Origin: Aricia agestis
Lineage: Eukaryota > Arthropoda > Insecta > Lepidoptera > Lycaenidae
Assembly: GCF_905147365.1 (NCBI RefSeq)
Contig: NC_056410.1
Location: 6,981,501-7,045,500 of the forward strand
DNA: 64,000 bases
Direction: 5' to 3'
The first letter of the stretch is position 1; the number at the start of each line of letters is the position of its first letter. The position numbers and the translations under genes were made by a program. The notes below the pieces were generated by a model that did not search any database, was not told the DNA's origin, and saw nothing but the letters and a program-made list of their open reading frames with translations. Shown here piece by piece: positions 11,082-24,385 of this stretch.

Positions 11082-12297
11082 ATTCAGTTAAAAGGCAATG
11101 TTTCCTACACATTTTATAGTATCGCAAGCGGAAAGCGGAAAGTGACATCAATAGCAGACAACGGTCTATTAGAAACTCATAGCTAAAGGGCTGCATGTAT
11201 TACGTGCTTCGCTAAGCATCATTTTAGAACCTGATGAAATTCACTAAAGGGAAAGCTAAAGCACTGAGCTATAATGAGTGCAGCCGGCTACGTGTATACA
11301 ACCCTTAAGCGTTGATTACATTAACTTGATTTGAAGAAAATGTTTTTTTTTTGTAGGATGTTGCTATAATATTATTTTAACTGCTAATAATAATTACCAT
11401 TAAATAATAATATTTAGGACTAATGTAGTGGAGCTTTAAAGCTCACCTGAAAGCAATGAGTCACAACTTGATAAACGATGCAGTAACGACGTAAGTCTGG
11501 ACTACTGAATTATATTAGCTAGGTTATATAATGCAATATAAGCGACAGTATATGAGGACTCTATATCTTAAATTTAGGTCAACAACAAAGTTTATAGAGA
11601 GGTTTCTGAATTAAAAAGCAGCTGATATTATTTTGATTAGATGTTCTTCGGATAGTTAGGGGGTTTAGAGCATGTGTTTGTAGAGTCAGAAAGTTGGTTC
11701 TACATGAGATCTGATTATTTTTTATAGTCCCAATAAATTACCTGTTTCTTGATCCATACATATCATGACCTGTTTTATTGTATTGTTGATATTATAAATA
11801 TTGTTTAAGGGAAAGTTAATCATCACTACCTTAATGGAATATTTTGGTACAGTAAATACCAATGATAATATCTGTTTTTCTAAATGTATAGCCAAAAAAT
11901 GAGCAGGTATGTTTGGAATACTCTTAGCACGATAGTGTCATTGTTGTTATATTATAATATTCTAAATAAAATAAAGTGCTAATATTTAAAACTATAAATT
12001 AACAATAATGATATTGTAACAGTTAAGTTAACACACAAGTAGCCACATTATCTTAATTCCAGATAAGAGCCCAAAAGTAACACAACGGCAATTTATTATG
12101 TCAAATTATCGATGATTGAAATATTATATTATAATGGTCTACTATAATATATTATGGCAATAAATCATTCTCTGACAAATGGTGCAATAACACTAATCGG
12201 CCGCTATTAACAACAGGTGGAACATTACCTTGCCAGACCTTTCTTTAGGTGGACAGTAGACACCCATAGCTATATTGTGACAGGTTTATTACGTACT
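11082..12297. other. No gene seen
   Basis: AT-rich. Nothing recognised. Confidence 0.6.
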
Positions 12298-12788
12298 AGA
12301 GATCGCCCAATGGTCGAAGTTCGACCTTACTTGCAACGACATTAGGACTACTACCTATATTTTGTAAGAAAATATTGACTTCATCATAGTTTTTTCAATT
12401 CTTGTCTCTGGGACTCAGCTGATCTCAGACTGGCCTTTAAGCATTGTCTTATAGTATATAAAATGAAATAAAAAAAAACAATAATCTATATTTTCAATTT
12501 GTCAACTTGTTGTCAACGGACTTCAACCATAAATTAAAGACTATAATTCGTATGTATAGGCTTGTCACTCAAAAATCTGTCATTTTTCCTAGTAGTAGTG
12601 TCGTAGTGTGTGTAACGTTTTATTTGTTAAAATATATATGAGAAAAGCATAATTTTAAAATAATATTAGCTCGATGCACTCCTTCACCATATAAACTATA
12701 ACTGTGTGAAATTTCATGCACCTACGTTTCCCCATTTTTCGTAAAAAGGGTTACAAAGTTTTTCTCTCACGTATAATTAATATATAGA
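12298..12788 (-). mobile_element. Helitron family D, full length
   Basis: Read on the minus strand it starts TCTATATATTAATTATACG and ends with the hairpin GGTCGAACTTCGACC, then ATTGGGCGATCTCTAG. It is about 490 bp and non-coding. Confidence 0.78.
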
Positions 12789-12939
12789 TAATATCGAGCG
12801 CTGGTGATGTTATACATAGTCTGTACATTATGTTATACTTGAGGAAGACTTAAAGATAGAGAGTAGATCTAAAACAAGACAAAAGAAGTGGGTAAAAATT
12901 TTCGCAGCGCGGAAGAAAGAGACCACTTCCCCTTTTAGA

Positions 12940-13045
12940 CTGTCGCTGGCGGGGGGCTCCCATACAAACTATTTTTTGGCCTATTTTTGCTTTATAACGG
13001 TACGGAACTCTTCGTGCGCGAGTCCGACTCGCACTTGGCCAATTA
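12940..13045. repeat. Dispersed lepidopteran repeat fragment
   Basis: It contains TATAACGGTACGGAAC, then CTTCGTGCGCGAGTCCGACT and CGCACTTGGCC, a tail motif found scattered through lepidopteran genomes. No complete element is present. Confidence 0.5.
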
Positions 13046-14815
13046 TTTTTAATCAGCAGTCAAGCAGAAACTGATGAAATTTCAGACGATCAAAATTATT
13101 CAATAAACTTTAAATATGCTCGGCGGTGTTTTTGTTGGCATAACCATTAACATTTCTCACCAAAAATTAATTTTCTCGCCATAAACGACATCTTCAACGA
13201 TTCGACTGTCATTAAACTGTCGTCAGAATGTAATTGAAGCTGAGCCTTGTATTAAGCTCGATAAAAATACTCTTCATTGTATCAATGCTGAAATTAAGAG
13301 TCCTCTGCCTGCTAGTGTGGGATAGCAGATAAATTAATCTTTTTAAATGAGTAGTTTTATGAAAATGTCACAAAAGCAAGCAATATTTTATTCCCATTTT
13401 TTATTTATATTAAAATTAATGGTTATTTTTTATTACATTCTATATTTTTTCAGCACATGTTGAATTAACATAGCTTATATTACGAAATATATTTATGTAT
13501 TTTAATTAAGTTGCTTATAAGGCTAAGGTCGGAGTAACCCAAATTATGAAAGACTCGTCCTCAGATATTTAGGGCGCGATGATTATGGTAGTGAAAATGA
13601 AAATTACATTTTCGTTGTAATGTTACATATTGTCAGCCATTCCACCAGCTGTTAACCTGGATACGAGAATGTTTGACCCGCCACAGACCTATAAGTTGAC
13701 AGATATGCCAAACCGGTCAAAATGGTATCTTGATACTCGATTTGGTGAATTCACTATAACTTTAAAATAATATGCATATTCAGGCTGAATATTGAGTGAA
13801 AAAAATGAATATCATTAAATTTTTGCATTTCTACAATACTCAAAGTTCTGTGGGTACAACCTGACGACATGTTGACCCCAGTTACGTGATACAGATATTT
13901 GAAGCGAAGCCTTATTAACCAGTTGACGTTATATTTAAGTAAAGGGCAAGTGTGGAATACGGAAGATAATATGTTGCATCATTTTATGTCTGTATTACGA
14001 AAAAATGAGTAAATTTCACATACGAAAAAGAAAGCAACAATTTTGAATAATTTTTTCACATTGCTTATATTGTGGTCGTTATAACAATAATTACGTACAA
14101 GTAGGTTTTGCTAAAAACCATACTATTACCACTTTAAAATAATATTACGTTATACTACGTTAATACGCGATATTTTTCGTAGTTTTAAGCACTTATAGAA
14201 AATGTCGCGGTGCATTTTCAAACCAACCAACCAATTTATTATTTAAAACAATTAATATACTCAAAATTAATTGTCGTATATCATATTCATCTACTTATCT
14301 CAGTAAGCTGTAATTGTAAAAATTGTTCTTCCCTTTTTTCCAACATTTGGTGTGATTTACATTAAATGTGGTAACGCGGTGGTTCACGGGCAACGCATCT
14401 CCCTGTCACTGCTCATCTAATTACATACCACGTGATAAATTTAGACCATAGGAGTATAGATATGACATTTTTAATAATAATTCATTATAATATTTTTTAA
14501 ATAATGTTATAGATATATTTACAATAAATTATTGAACTATCATATAATGTTAGAGCTTGTCTTCACTAGTTAAATGGGAAATTTTATACTAGAAGGGTGC
14601 GTCATTATCAAGTTTGGAAATGATAAAAATTATTCTTATGGTGATGACATAAAATATGGTATAAGCTATGGCAATCTCAACTCAAATCTACTGGTTGGTC
14701 CACCTTTGGCCTTAATGGACCTGCTGGACACACAACATTAATCTTGCTACGTATACTAATCTATTCTGATAAAAAGCAATATGTTAGAGAAATTATGAAA
14801 TTATAACTAATTTAT
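13046..14815. other. No gene seen
   Basis: AT-rich. Nothing recognised. Confidence 0.6.
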
Positions 14816-14879
14816 GAAGAGATCTCCCAACATCAAATAGTGATCTAACGATCACTATATGATGTTAGGAGATCTCTTC
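14816..14879. repeat. Palindrome, about 30-bp arms
   Basis: GAAGAGATCTCC ... GGAGATCTCTTC around ATAGTGATCtaacGATCACTAT, with few mismatches. Confidence 0.9.
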
Positions 14880-15008
14880 AACAATTTATGAAATCTGGTA
14901 AAGATTTACTAAATAATAAATATGGTCAAGTTTGTAGAGTCTATTTTGAGTTAAAGCTTTGCAATTTATCATGCAAAATGCATAAATGAGAACTTAGTGT
15001 CTCAGATT

Positions 15009-15149
15009 AAGGGCCTGTTTCACCACTTTCTGATAAAGTGCCTAATAGGCTATTCACAACTTTTTTGACAGATTCTCCATACTTGATCTGTCAAGGTAAT
15101 TGGTGGATAGCCTATTCGCCACTTATTAGGAAGTGGTGAAGCAGGCCCC
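15009..15149. mobile_element. MITE, family M3
   Basis: GGGCCTGTTTCACCACTTTC ... AAGTGGTGAAGCAGGCCC, preceded by TAA. Confidence 0.8.
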
Positions 15150-15330
15150 AAATCTAAAGACTTATTTTGATTTACACGCGCTACGCTCACATTTAAAAGT
15201 ACGCTACATTTCTTTATCTTTATTTATTTTGACGTACAGTAGCCTAGTTTGTCTCACTCATGAATTTATATTATGGCCTCACTCAGTTGTTTTGAAACAT
15301 TCTTCTATATGTAGTAAAATATACAAGTTT

Positions 15331-15462
15331 AAGGGCCTGTTTCACCACTTCCTGATAAGGCTATCCACCACTTAACTTGACAGATGAAGTATGGAGAATC
15401 TGTCAAAAAAGCTGTGAATAGCCTATTTGTTACTTTATCAGAAAGTAGTGAAACAGGCCCTA
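15331..15462. mobile_element. MITE, family M3, complete
   Basis: TAA, then GGGCCTGTTTCACCACTTCC ... GTAGTGAAACAGGCCC, then TAA. It lies 181 bp from the previous copy. Confidence 0.82.
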
Positions 15463-16974
15463 AGTATCAATCTAGAGTTAACTGTACTTAATATTGTGTT
15501 ACTTACTTACAATTTAGAGGAATTCAATTCAGGCCTTACTTAAGTTTTAAATTTCTTATCAAAAAAGGAAACTATGATTCATACAAAACCTCCCAGCATA
15601 TATTCGAGACCTTAATTTCAGTAATTACTTAGATATTTTAATTAGTTGAAGCAATAAATACTTAAAATTAATCTGGGTCAAAGTCACGTAGCGGAGAATA
15701 ACGCAAGAGCAAGAAAGAAAATTCGTCAAAACGCATCAAACAATATATCATTACTGCAATACACTTGGGTTTGGCCTACTTCAAAATTAAATATTATAAG
15801 GGTCTGTTTCATAATCACACTAATATTATAGACGTAAATATTTGTGAATGCGTTAATATTTATTGCTACAATTTTCAGTAAAAGTACAGGAAAGTTTTTT
15901 AATTAATTTGGCATTAAAGTAGTTTGAGTGCAAATTCAAATTCGTTAATAAATTATTATAGGCTACTATTTATTATGAAAAGGCTTAGTATTCCCGTGGG
16001 ATGCTGTAATATTATATCGAATATTGCCTATACATAGCTAAGTCGTAAATTTTATCTCAGCTGTCCCTTGTTATTGTTATTAATTAATAAGCAGCAACAA
16101 AAGTTCCGCATAAGCTATTCGTCACTTATTAGACTATAACCAGCTTTTAGTAATGACTAATGAGTACTAAAATATTATTGAATTGCGAAATGACACGACA
16201 TTTTCTAAACCTTCGACATTTAAGTGACCCTATAATTACAATTTACATGTGATTTTAATCATGACATTGTAACAAGCTGGTTTGTGACATTTATAAAGAC
16301 TTTTAATTCCTAATCCATTTATCGCACGTTTGACGTTGCCACAGATTAATAAATAGCTACAACACGTTATGTGGGAGGAGGGTTGAACAACAAACTTTTA
16401 TATATTAAAGGGGTTGAAAAGGAATAAATAATTTATTAAATTCAATTAATCATTACAAAAAAGAATTTTTAAACCTCATGAAATAATGTTATATTCGTAA
16501 TGATAATAAGAGGGTATTAAAAATACCTTTCAATCAGAACCTTAATTGAAAATTTAGAGGCTGCTCTAATAGTTAATTAAAAAATAATTAAAATAGCCCT
16601 ACACTGCCTCGCCCAATATTGTATGAAACGGAACAATAGCCTTTGATAAGTCAAAGTTAACATCGAGTACGTGAAATGCCACTTCGGTTTAAGGCCTCGG
16701 TCCTGATAACAATAGTAACGCGGGAAAAATACAAGTTGGTCCATAATTAATTGTGGATTTGTTGTAAATGTCAGATACTACTTCGATTGTAAAGTTACGA
16801 AGATGTTTGATATAAAGGAGTACAAGATTTTGATATTGTTTAAGAGACTTAATTCACAACTAGATGTTCTAGATAACCCGGTGAACTTTGTATCACTTTT
16901 TCAAGAGAACATATTTTCAAGTTCTCTAGTTTTAGCAATTCTTACAAAATTTAAAATCTGATTGTAACATCATC
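15463..16974. other. No gene seen
   Basis: AT-rich. A short piece at 16105-16140 resembles part of MITE family M3. Confidence 0.55.
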
Positions 16975-17050
16975 AGGTTATCTCCGTCTTCTGCTGTACA
17001 TAGGCCTCCCAACGAGCGCCAATCCCGATCATGGGCATCTGCCGTTGCAA
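16975..17050. repeat. Short dispersed lepidopteran repeat fragment
   Basis: It holds TCTGCTGTACATAGGCCTCC, related to the fragment at 4396-4495. The overlapping minus-strand open frame (16932-17168) is not credible as a gene. Confidence 0.4.
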
Positions 17051-17402
17051 CACAAGGAAGCTTAATATCATGATTTGAAATCACTTTTGTGCTTAAGTAG
17101 TTCTGGTATTGATGAAATATTTTTTGTATAATCAAATTAAAGATGACGAATACGTTCTTATTTCTCAAATAGGAAGTGTATAATTTAGAAACTGCGACTT
17201 TATTTCATTTTGTATGTAATAAATTATAACATTATATCAAATGTTATAATAAGTGATTGAGTAAGAACAATTCGTTACATATAGTGACCTAACACGACTG
17301 GTATTATATTTCCAGTACTACTTATACTATCTGTATGTTATAGTGCCACAATATCGTGTGACTTTGTCTCATTTATTTTAACTTATATCTTGAATGAGAT
17401 CA

Positions 17403-17577
17403 GGGCCTGTAGACAAGTGGCAAAGCGCTAACGCTAACGCTAACGCTAGCGCTACAAAATGTATGCGATTTGACATAAGTCATCGCTTCGCTAGCGAATA
17501 CTAATGTCAAATCCATACATTTTGTAGCGCTAGCGTTAACGTTAGCGTAAGCGTTTTGCCACTTGTCTACGGGGGCT
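17403..17577. mobile_element. MITE, family M1
   Basis: Long TIRs begin GTAGACAAGTGGCAAA and continue as GCTAACGCTAACGCTAGC hexamer-like runs around the family core. It abuts the next MITE. Confidence 0.8.
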
Positions 17578-17770
17578 GTAGCTCTACCATGAGTTTAAAG
17601 CTATAGTAATTATCGATACTCGATACCGACTACGTTAATATTTAGTATGGCGATTTTAGTTCCGCGAGTAACCACTAGAGGCGCTGTAACATTTGCCATA
17701 CTAAAAATTTACGGTAGTCAGTATCGAGTACAAAAAAAACTATAGCTTTAAACTCATGGTAGAGCTACTG
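17577..17770. mobile_element. MITE (GTAGCTCTACCATGAG termini)
   Basis: GTAGCTCTACCATGAGTTTA, then AAGCTATAGT ... ACTATAGCTT, TAAACTCATGGTAGAGCTAC. The inner part repeats TAGTATGGCG / GCCATACTA. Confidence 0.8.
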
Positions 17771-17973
17771 ATATATTGGACATTCGCAGCCTGCAAGGCA
17801 TACGTACTAGTAATTAATTAATAGGAAACTTAAAATATAATGGTCATTTTTTTTCATTGCTCTTGTTTAGTCCTGAATCCTAAGTAAGTAATCAACATGC
17901 ATGGATCAAACCCTTTTGTAAATACGCTCTAAACCACTGATACACAGAATTCAAAATACAACAACACATTGAA

Positions 17974-18438
17974 AGGGTGAATTCAGACCGCAACGCGACG
18001 CGTAGATGCATTTCTAAGGTACTGAATTGACAGATTTCGTGAGAGAGTCTAGCAAATCTGAAAAATTTTATACTTTAAGAATGTATCTTTTTTTTAATGA
18101 AATAAGGGGGCAAACGAGCAAACGGGTCAACAAAACAAAAAGCAACTTCCGTCGCCCATGGACACTCGCAGCATCAGAAGAGCTACAGGTGCGTTGCCGG
18201 CCTTTTAAGAGGGAATAGGGTAATAGGGGAGGGTAGGGATGGGAAGGGGAGGGTAGGGAAGGGAATAGGGTAGGGGATTGGGCCTCATTCATTCGGCGAA
18301 ACACAGCACAACACAGCGCTGTTTCTCGCCGGTTTTCTGTGAGAACGTGGTATTTCTCCGGTCGAGCCGGCCCATTCATGCCGAAGCATGGCTCTCCCAC
18401 GTTAAAGTGTCGTCGCGTTTCGGTCTGAATAAACCCTT
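17974..18438. mobile_element. MITE, family M2, split by a SINE
   Basis: The left part to about 18086 starts AGGGTGAATTCAGACCGC. The right part from 18403 ends CGGTCTGAATAAACCCTT. The SINE at 18087-18402 lies between them. Confidence 0.78.
18087..18402 (-). mobile_element. SINE-like element with G-rich block (family S), inserted in a MITE
   Basis: On the minus strand it starts ACGTGGGAGAGCC and ends in a poly(A) run after CCCTTATTTCATT. The middle is a run of CCCTA and TTCCC units. It splits the MITE spanning 17974-18438. No clear tRNA-type boxes were seen, so the origin of its promoter is open. Confidence 0.75.
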
Positions 18439-18745
18439 ATGAGTCTCTCTACATTTATCTGTAGTATAATAATTATGTAGAGAACATTTACATATCTGTA
18501 GTAGGAACTCTTCAAGTATCAACTACTTGGCTTTTCTGTGCCAAGGTCATGTGGACCGCGACTTTTTCTTTCTGTTGGCGCGGTATCGCGTACATTATCT
18601 CGAGTTTACGCGGCGCTGATTGTAGGTATGCCGGTGTTGCAATGTGTCATACTTTGCGGAGGTACGATATCCTCTATGGATGAGGTAGATTTTAAGGTAG
18701 AATAGAAGTGAATAAGAACAATATTTGATAACCACATTAATCAAG

Positions 18746-18781
18746 CGACTCCTTCAGATCTATATAAATCTGAAGGGGTCG
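18746..18781. repeat. Inverted repeat, 14-bp arms
   Basis: CGACTCCTTCAGAT and ATCTGAAGGGGTCG, one mismatch. Confidence 0.8.
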
Positions 18782-19296
18782 TTAATTTCATATGAAAAGC
18801 TTATTACTACTAGGAAATTACTTAGATAAATAAAAACGAAATATGGGTACATAAAATTGGGATTTAGTACTGGTAAAATAATTTCAACCTACTGGGGTAT
18901 TTGCAATAATAATCGTAGTGCTTGTCGTCCATGCAAATCATTGAAATTTAGTGACGCTCCGGGAGCGAGGAGTTGCTTACATAAGTAAAGCGTGCGATGT
19001 ACGAAGCGTCCCAATCGCTCTAGAATATTTTGCTACCCTTACAATGTGTAAACTATTAATCACGTAATATTTGCTGGGAGGGCACTCAAACTCCTTGGGT
19101 AGCTACTAGCGAGTATAAGTGCACATCCCCGCCAAACCGTCCAGGGTGGAAACGGACCTTTTACCTGTTTATGGCAGTTTTGTTCAAACAGCCATGATAG
19201 CAGTACCCTTTTAAAAAGTGACGTTTTTGAACGACCGCAAAAAAGAATGGTTTGTCTCAAAACTGCAAGTTGCAACGCTGGTATCTGGTGACATTT

Positions 19297-19539
19297 CTAA
19301 TAACCCTTTCTGGCAGTCGGGCAACAACTTATCGCCCGCGAAGCCAATACAAGCCCTTTGCTAGGGCTCCGCACATTTATAGAATGCCTGATATAAATCA
19401 TAATCAAGATACCATAAAATAAATAAACCATAAGATAAAAAACCACATCTAAATTTCCAACATCGGCGGAGAACGGTACCGGAACCGCCAGCCGGACCCG
19501 GTCGAAGGGCGTTACAGTCTCCGTCCCTCGTGCGAACAT
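19297..19539 (-). other. GC-rich open frame, unassigned
   Basis: The minus strand opens with MFARGTETVTPFDRVRLAVP and then becomes hydrophobic and AT-rich. Only the first 80 bp or so is GC-rich. No domain was recognised and no splice site is convincing. It is probably a TE remnant. Confidence 0.2.
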
Positions 19540-20527
19540 TTTTCAACACTGTTTGTTGTTGTCATTTGCGCGTAATATAACTTATTTGTTTTCAGAGCTG
19601 ACCTTTAAGTTATAAAATTATCACCCAGGGAAAGAATATTTGATGACTCTACAAGAATTAAACTACCGAATAATCACGAATTGACAAAAGACGGTCAAGC
19701 TGTTTGGATGGAGTTTTGCTTTGGACATTAGATACACATTGAAAATTGGCCCATGACGTTATAATAGACAGAGTGATTCAGGTATTTTTGATAATTTCTT
19801 GTAGAACCACTGAAATTAACTGCCAATTCATTTGTATTGGTAGTAGTAATTAAGTTTTCAAAGGAAGATTTGAAAACAATTCAATACTAATGTAACTTTT
19901 AAGTTTCACGTAACTGTTCACTAATAATCCCAAGGTCGTCAATATAGAACGCATACACGTGAAGTATCAATTAGCTCGATCTAAGTATAAATAATTGAAA
20001 TATTGATCCGTGTGTCACAGACCAGTTCGCACGTTGCCAACGTCCGGCGGCCTTCACTTTTACTGGAGCCGATTCCCATAATTATAATATTTCCGCTGGC
20101 CCACTAAACGCTCCTATTGGCTTAGGATGTGGGACTAGATTGGTAAAATAGTAGTACTCAGATACATTTAATTTTCTCGCGGATGTTCGTTACCGCTCCC
20201 GTGGCGCTATGGAGGTTGTGTAGAAATACCACCGAGTTTTTGATAGGTATAGACTGCTTCACTAATGTTGGGGGATGCGGAATTCTACCACTAGGTGCAG
20301 TCAGAACTTCGATGATAAAGATAATATGACAAATACTCTACCTAGAGTCACGCGTACTACTCCTGCCCCGCTTACTCCTTGCCGGACTAAGAAGACATCG
20401 AACATCGAACACCTACACTTCTAAAATATCTACCGATCTACTTAATTTGTAAAAGTTTTGAAAATTTTGATCTCATATTTTATACCGCTAAATAAAATAA
20501 TAGCATCATGTTTTCAGAACTTAGAAG

Positions 20528-20555
20528 CTATAGCTATAGGTACCTATAGCTATAG
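20528..20555. repeat. Perfect 28-bp palindrome without spacer
   Basis: CTATAGCTATAGGT followed directly by its complement. Confidence 0.9.
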
Positions 20556-21075
20556 GTATAGGACATCTGCCCTAGGTACTATGATTACATAGGCCTAAGA
20601 CGAAGCTTATATAAGTTGTGCAATAAGCCAGTACACTGTACAGCTTAGATATTCAAGTAATTATTTCATACGTAGGAATGTAATATTGCATACTTAAATG
20701 GGGCCCATAATTACAAACACGGAAATATGATTGAAAACCTTGAAGTCCTTTTACAACAAATTAGACTTACTTCTTTGTGAAAGATTTCCATATTGTTTAA
20801 CTACAACAAAGAAATGTTTTGTCCAACATAGTGTCCACGTGGATGCGGCAATCTTATTTTACCCTATAGGTACGGAACCCTATCAAAAACTGGCTCCTTG
20901 TATAATAATACAATGTCAGTTTCTTATTACTTTGATACATATAATATCTTTTGGTCTGTTTTGTAATGTGAAAGGAATAACAAAAATGTTAGTTTGAAAA
21001 TAGTAGGTATAAGTCAGTCATAGACACAGGACGAGTCACGAAACTTTGTGACTCGTCTCGCGCTTTAGACGTTCC

Positions 21076-21298
21076 TATACAGAGTGTAACAAAACTAAGT
21101 GATAATTATTACTTTAGGGAGAGTATGAGTCCCGTGTATAGAGTTCACTGTAAAAGTAGCAACGTTGAAAAAGCAACTTTCTTTAAACTTTTGTATGAGA
21201 AAACTCGTGGCGCTGCGGCGCTTGCCCATACAAATCACACAATCCACAAGGAACACATACACACAATATTATCACTTAGTTTTGTTACAACCTGTATA
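21076..21298. mobile_element. MITE (TATACAGRGTGTAACAAAAC termini)
   Basis: TATACAGAGTGTAACAAAAC ... CTTAGTTTTGTTACAACCTG, then TATA. The inner part has AAACTTTTGTATGAGAAAAC. Confidence 0.75.
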
Positions 21299-21859
21299 TT
21301 TTCATAATAAAGCGTCAAATGATTCCCAAACTAAGGTTACTAAGGCAAACCACAAAATCGACCACGTTTAACACTTAGGTCCAATGTAACTAAACCCTTC
21401 GTTGTAAGTGAAACCGATGCCTACACTAATATAGGTTTAGGTCTAGAATTACCCAATCTAATAATACGATATTCTGATCTAGGTCCTAACATTGTAAGGA
21501 ACTATGTGTATGTTATATAAGCTTCATGATATATTACAGAAAATAAACTAAAAAAATATTAATCATTCAATACTGTACGAACGTTCGTAACTTTGTTGCG
21601 CCGAGATTCGTTCATAGCCAGGTACCGAATCAATTTTCGGGACTTAAAGTAAGTTCATACAAAGTTTCACTAAGGACTCGTACACAGAACGAGTCATCAC
21701 TCGTCGCATCGCAAATGTCGGTGGCAAAAACATTCCAATCTCATAATAAATACTTTAAAAATTCGGAAATATTTGCGGTGGTGCGATGTTGCATTGCAGT
21801 TTTGTGTACGAGCCTTAAATAAGTTCCGCGTCAGCCAGCAGGGGTAACACAGTAATGTT

Positions 21860-22325
21860 TCTATATATTAATACGCAAGCGAAAAACTTTGTATCCCTTT
21901 GGACGAAAACTGCGAAAACATAGGTGAATGAAATTTTGCACAGTTATAGTTTAAATGGTGAAGGAGTGCATCGAGCTAATATTATTTTGAAATTATGATT
22001 TTATCACACATTTTTTTAACAAATAAAACATTACACACACTACAATACGCACACTCAAGAAGATGACAGATTTTTGAGTGACAAACCTATACATACGAAT
22101 TATACTCTTTTATTTATGGTTGAAGTCTGTTGACAGCAAGTTGACAAATAGAAAAGTATTATAGTTTGTTTTATTGAATTTTAGATACCTACTATTAGAC
22201 AATGCTTACACGGCCAGTCTGAGATCAGCTGAGTCCCAGAGGCGAGAGTTGAAAAAATATGATAAAGTCAATATTTTTTTACAAATTAAACGATGTAGTC
22301 CTAATGTCCATTGGGCGATCTCTAG
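21860..22325 (+). mobile_element. Helitron family D copy
   Basis: It starts TCTATATATTAATACGCAAG and ends CCATTGGGCGATCTCTAG, T. Most of the terminal hairpin arm is deleted here. Confidence 0.75.
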
Positions 22326-22805
22326 TAATATTATATTTCGTGTCCTCTATTAAACATTATCAAGACACATTGACAACATTTGGGAGTAAAGGTTGTTGGA
22401 AAAAAGTATGATTCTCTTGCTCCAACTACCCCTATAACATAGATCATAAAGTATTCTGGGCCAAGTGAGGTCCCTTGATTAAAAATATACTAGTAGATAA
22501 TAACTTCGTTATTCCATAACATACGAGAATGTCAGCCGCTAATAGCTATGGACTATGTGGCTTTGTCCCATGACAAATTTTAAATGCCTTACTTGGATGT
22601 GGTATCGTTAGAATTTTTGTACCATTCCTTTGACTTCATATAGGGTGCTCCCTTTTACCGTATAAGGGCATAAGCTGACACAGAAATCTAAGTAATTTTA
22701 CCATGTCTGGTTCAAAGCTTGTAAAATAATAAATAGTAGTTAAAAAAACAAAAATAAATTCACAAATTATAATTAATGCATTGTCATTGGCTTTTAATAC
22801 GACGC

Positions 22806-22997
22806 TATACAGTGTGTAACAAAAATATGTGATAATACTTTAGGGTGTGTACGTGTTCCTTGTAGAGAGCTCTCTGTAAAAGTAGCAGCTCTGAAAGACG
22901 ATTTTTTTTCACTTTTGTATGGGCAAGGGCCCGAGCGTCACGAGTTTCCTCATACAAAAGTGAAAAAAAAATATTTTGGTCTTTCAGCGCTGCTACA
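22806..22997. mobile_element. MITE, same family as 21076-21298, right end lost
   Basis: TATACAGTGTGTAACAAAAA at the left, then a fold-back of GTAGCAGCTCTGAAAGAC against GTCTTTCAGCGCTGCTAC. The minus-strand open frame here is not a gene. Confidence 0.7.
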
Positions 22998-23599
22998 TGC
23001 CCTCTGACCATATCCAAAACTTCAAAAATTACAATATTGGCGTTGCGTTCCTTGCTGAATTCAATTATTGAATGCGCCAAAATGAAAGTTGATGACGAAA
23101 ATTGAAGATGAAAGTGCACAGTGTGGACATAGCTGGGTATGAACATTTCGATGTTCGAAATGTCGAAGGACGGAGTATACTTGAAATCACATTTTACAAA
23201 CTTGGAAAAAATGTAATTTAATATTTTGTATGATTATTACAGTTTGCATAACAACTGGTTGGGGTAAGTGTGCTAAGTGCAGTCGTTTCCTCAATACCGC
23301 TGAGGTCGTGGGTCACTGGAACGAATTGAGATCGAGAGTAGGTTGGATGAGAGCTCGAAACAGGTAGCCACACCCATAATGGCCGGTTTACAAATCCAGT
23401 GATCCTGTTCAGTACTGTATTGCATTGGAATAATGTATTCGGGCACTGGAATGCACTGGAATGGACTGAATTGCATTTTTTTGCAAATTTCCATGCATTC
23501 CAGTGCTACGCTAATACTATGCATGTGAAAATTATTTGTCTGTCGGTCTGTCTGCTACCTCTTCACACACGCCACACGTTTATTCTCTATACTCTTTAT
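22998..23599. other. No gene seen
   Basis: It includes repeats of CACTGGAATGCA-like units around 23440-23510. The open frames on both strands look like chance. Confidence 0.5.
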
Positions 23600-23926
23600 A
23601 CGTGGGAGAGTCATGCTTCGGAATGGGCCGGCTTGACCGGAGAATACCACGTTCTCACAGAAAACCGGCGTGAAACAGCGCTTGCGCTGTGTTTCGCCGA
23701 GTGAGTGAGTTTACCGGAGGCTCAATCCCCTATCCTATTCCCTTCCCTACCCTCCCCTATTCCCTTCCCTTCCCATCCCTACCCTCCTCTATTACCCTAT
23801 TCCCTCTTAAAAGGCCAGCAACGCACCTGCAGCTCTTCTGATGCTGCGAGTGTCCATGGGCGACGGAAGTTGCTTTCCATCAGGTGACCCGTTTGCTCGT
23901 TTGCTCCCTTATTTCATAAAAAAAAA
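23600..23926 (+). mobile_element. SINE-like element with G-rich block (family S)
   Basis: It runs from CGTGGGAGAGTCATGC, through AAACAGCGCTTGCGCTGTGT and a block of CCCTA/TTCCC units, to TTATTTCATAAAAAAAAA. The open frames across it are not genes. Confidence 0.8.
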
Positions 23927-24019
23927 CACGGATGTTGCAAGAAACAATATAAAGTCGCGAATATTTCTAGCTGACGTAAAACAATAGATTATTATTTGCG
24001 TTTACTCATAATACCATTA

Positions 24020-24385
24020 ATAATAATAATAATACTCCCCACACCGGTTTCGGTGACGGTGGCCGGTTTCATTGAAACCAGACCAGGTACGCAGGAGTAA
24101 TTTTATAGTGCCCAAGTGTGTGCGCAGTACACAAGAGCACTCTCTATTCCTTTACTCTCATAACCCAGTGGGACGGAAGACCGACACGACTGGCGAGAGA
24201 TCAGGCGCAGGACCGACTTTTTACATGCCCATCCGACGCATGGATCATCTTACTTGTCAGACAATCAGGTGATCAGCCTGCATTGTCCTAACCAAACTTG
24301 GAAATAACATGTTTCCAACGCGGGATTCGAACCCACGACCTCCGGAGTCGAGAGCGACGCTCTAACCACTAGACCACGGAGGCGT
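24020..24385 (-). mobile_element. tRNA-derived SINE (family T), nearly full length, with target duplication
   Basis: On the minus strand the head has a tRNA-like A box (TGGTCTAGTGG) and B box (GGTTCGAATCC). A body follows, then a tail of ATT triplets. TAATACCATTA flanks it at 24009-24019 and 24386-24396, an 11-bp target-site duplication. The SINE lineage is inferred from the Pol III promoter boxes, tail and duplication. It has no coding capacity. Confidence 0.85.

Larger units (their letters stand above)
18439..21075. other. No supported gene
   Basis: It contains the palindromes at 18746 and 20528 and the unassigned patch at 19297. GC-richer patches at 18540-18670 and 20030-20120 show no exon structure that I could support. 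Confidence 0.5.

Noticed and set aside
17403..17577. CRISPR-like array of short repeats
   Set aside because: The GCTAAC-type runs are the arms of a MITE, without spacers.
18068..18400. 110-codon minus-strand open frame
   Set aside because: It coincides with the S-family SINE.
23705..23887. Telomere-like CCCTA repeats
   Set aside because: Insect telomeres are TTAGG. The units are irregular and lie inside a SINE family at four sites.
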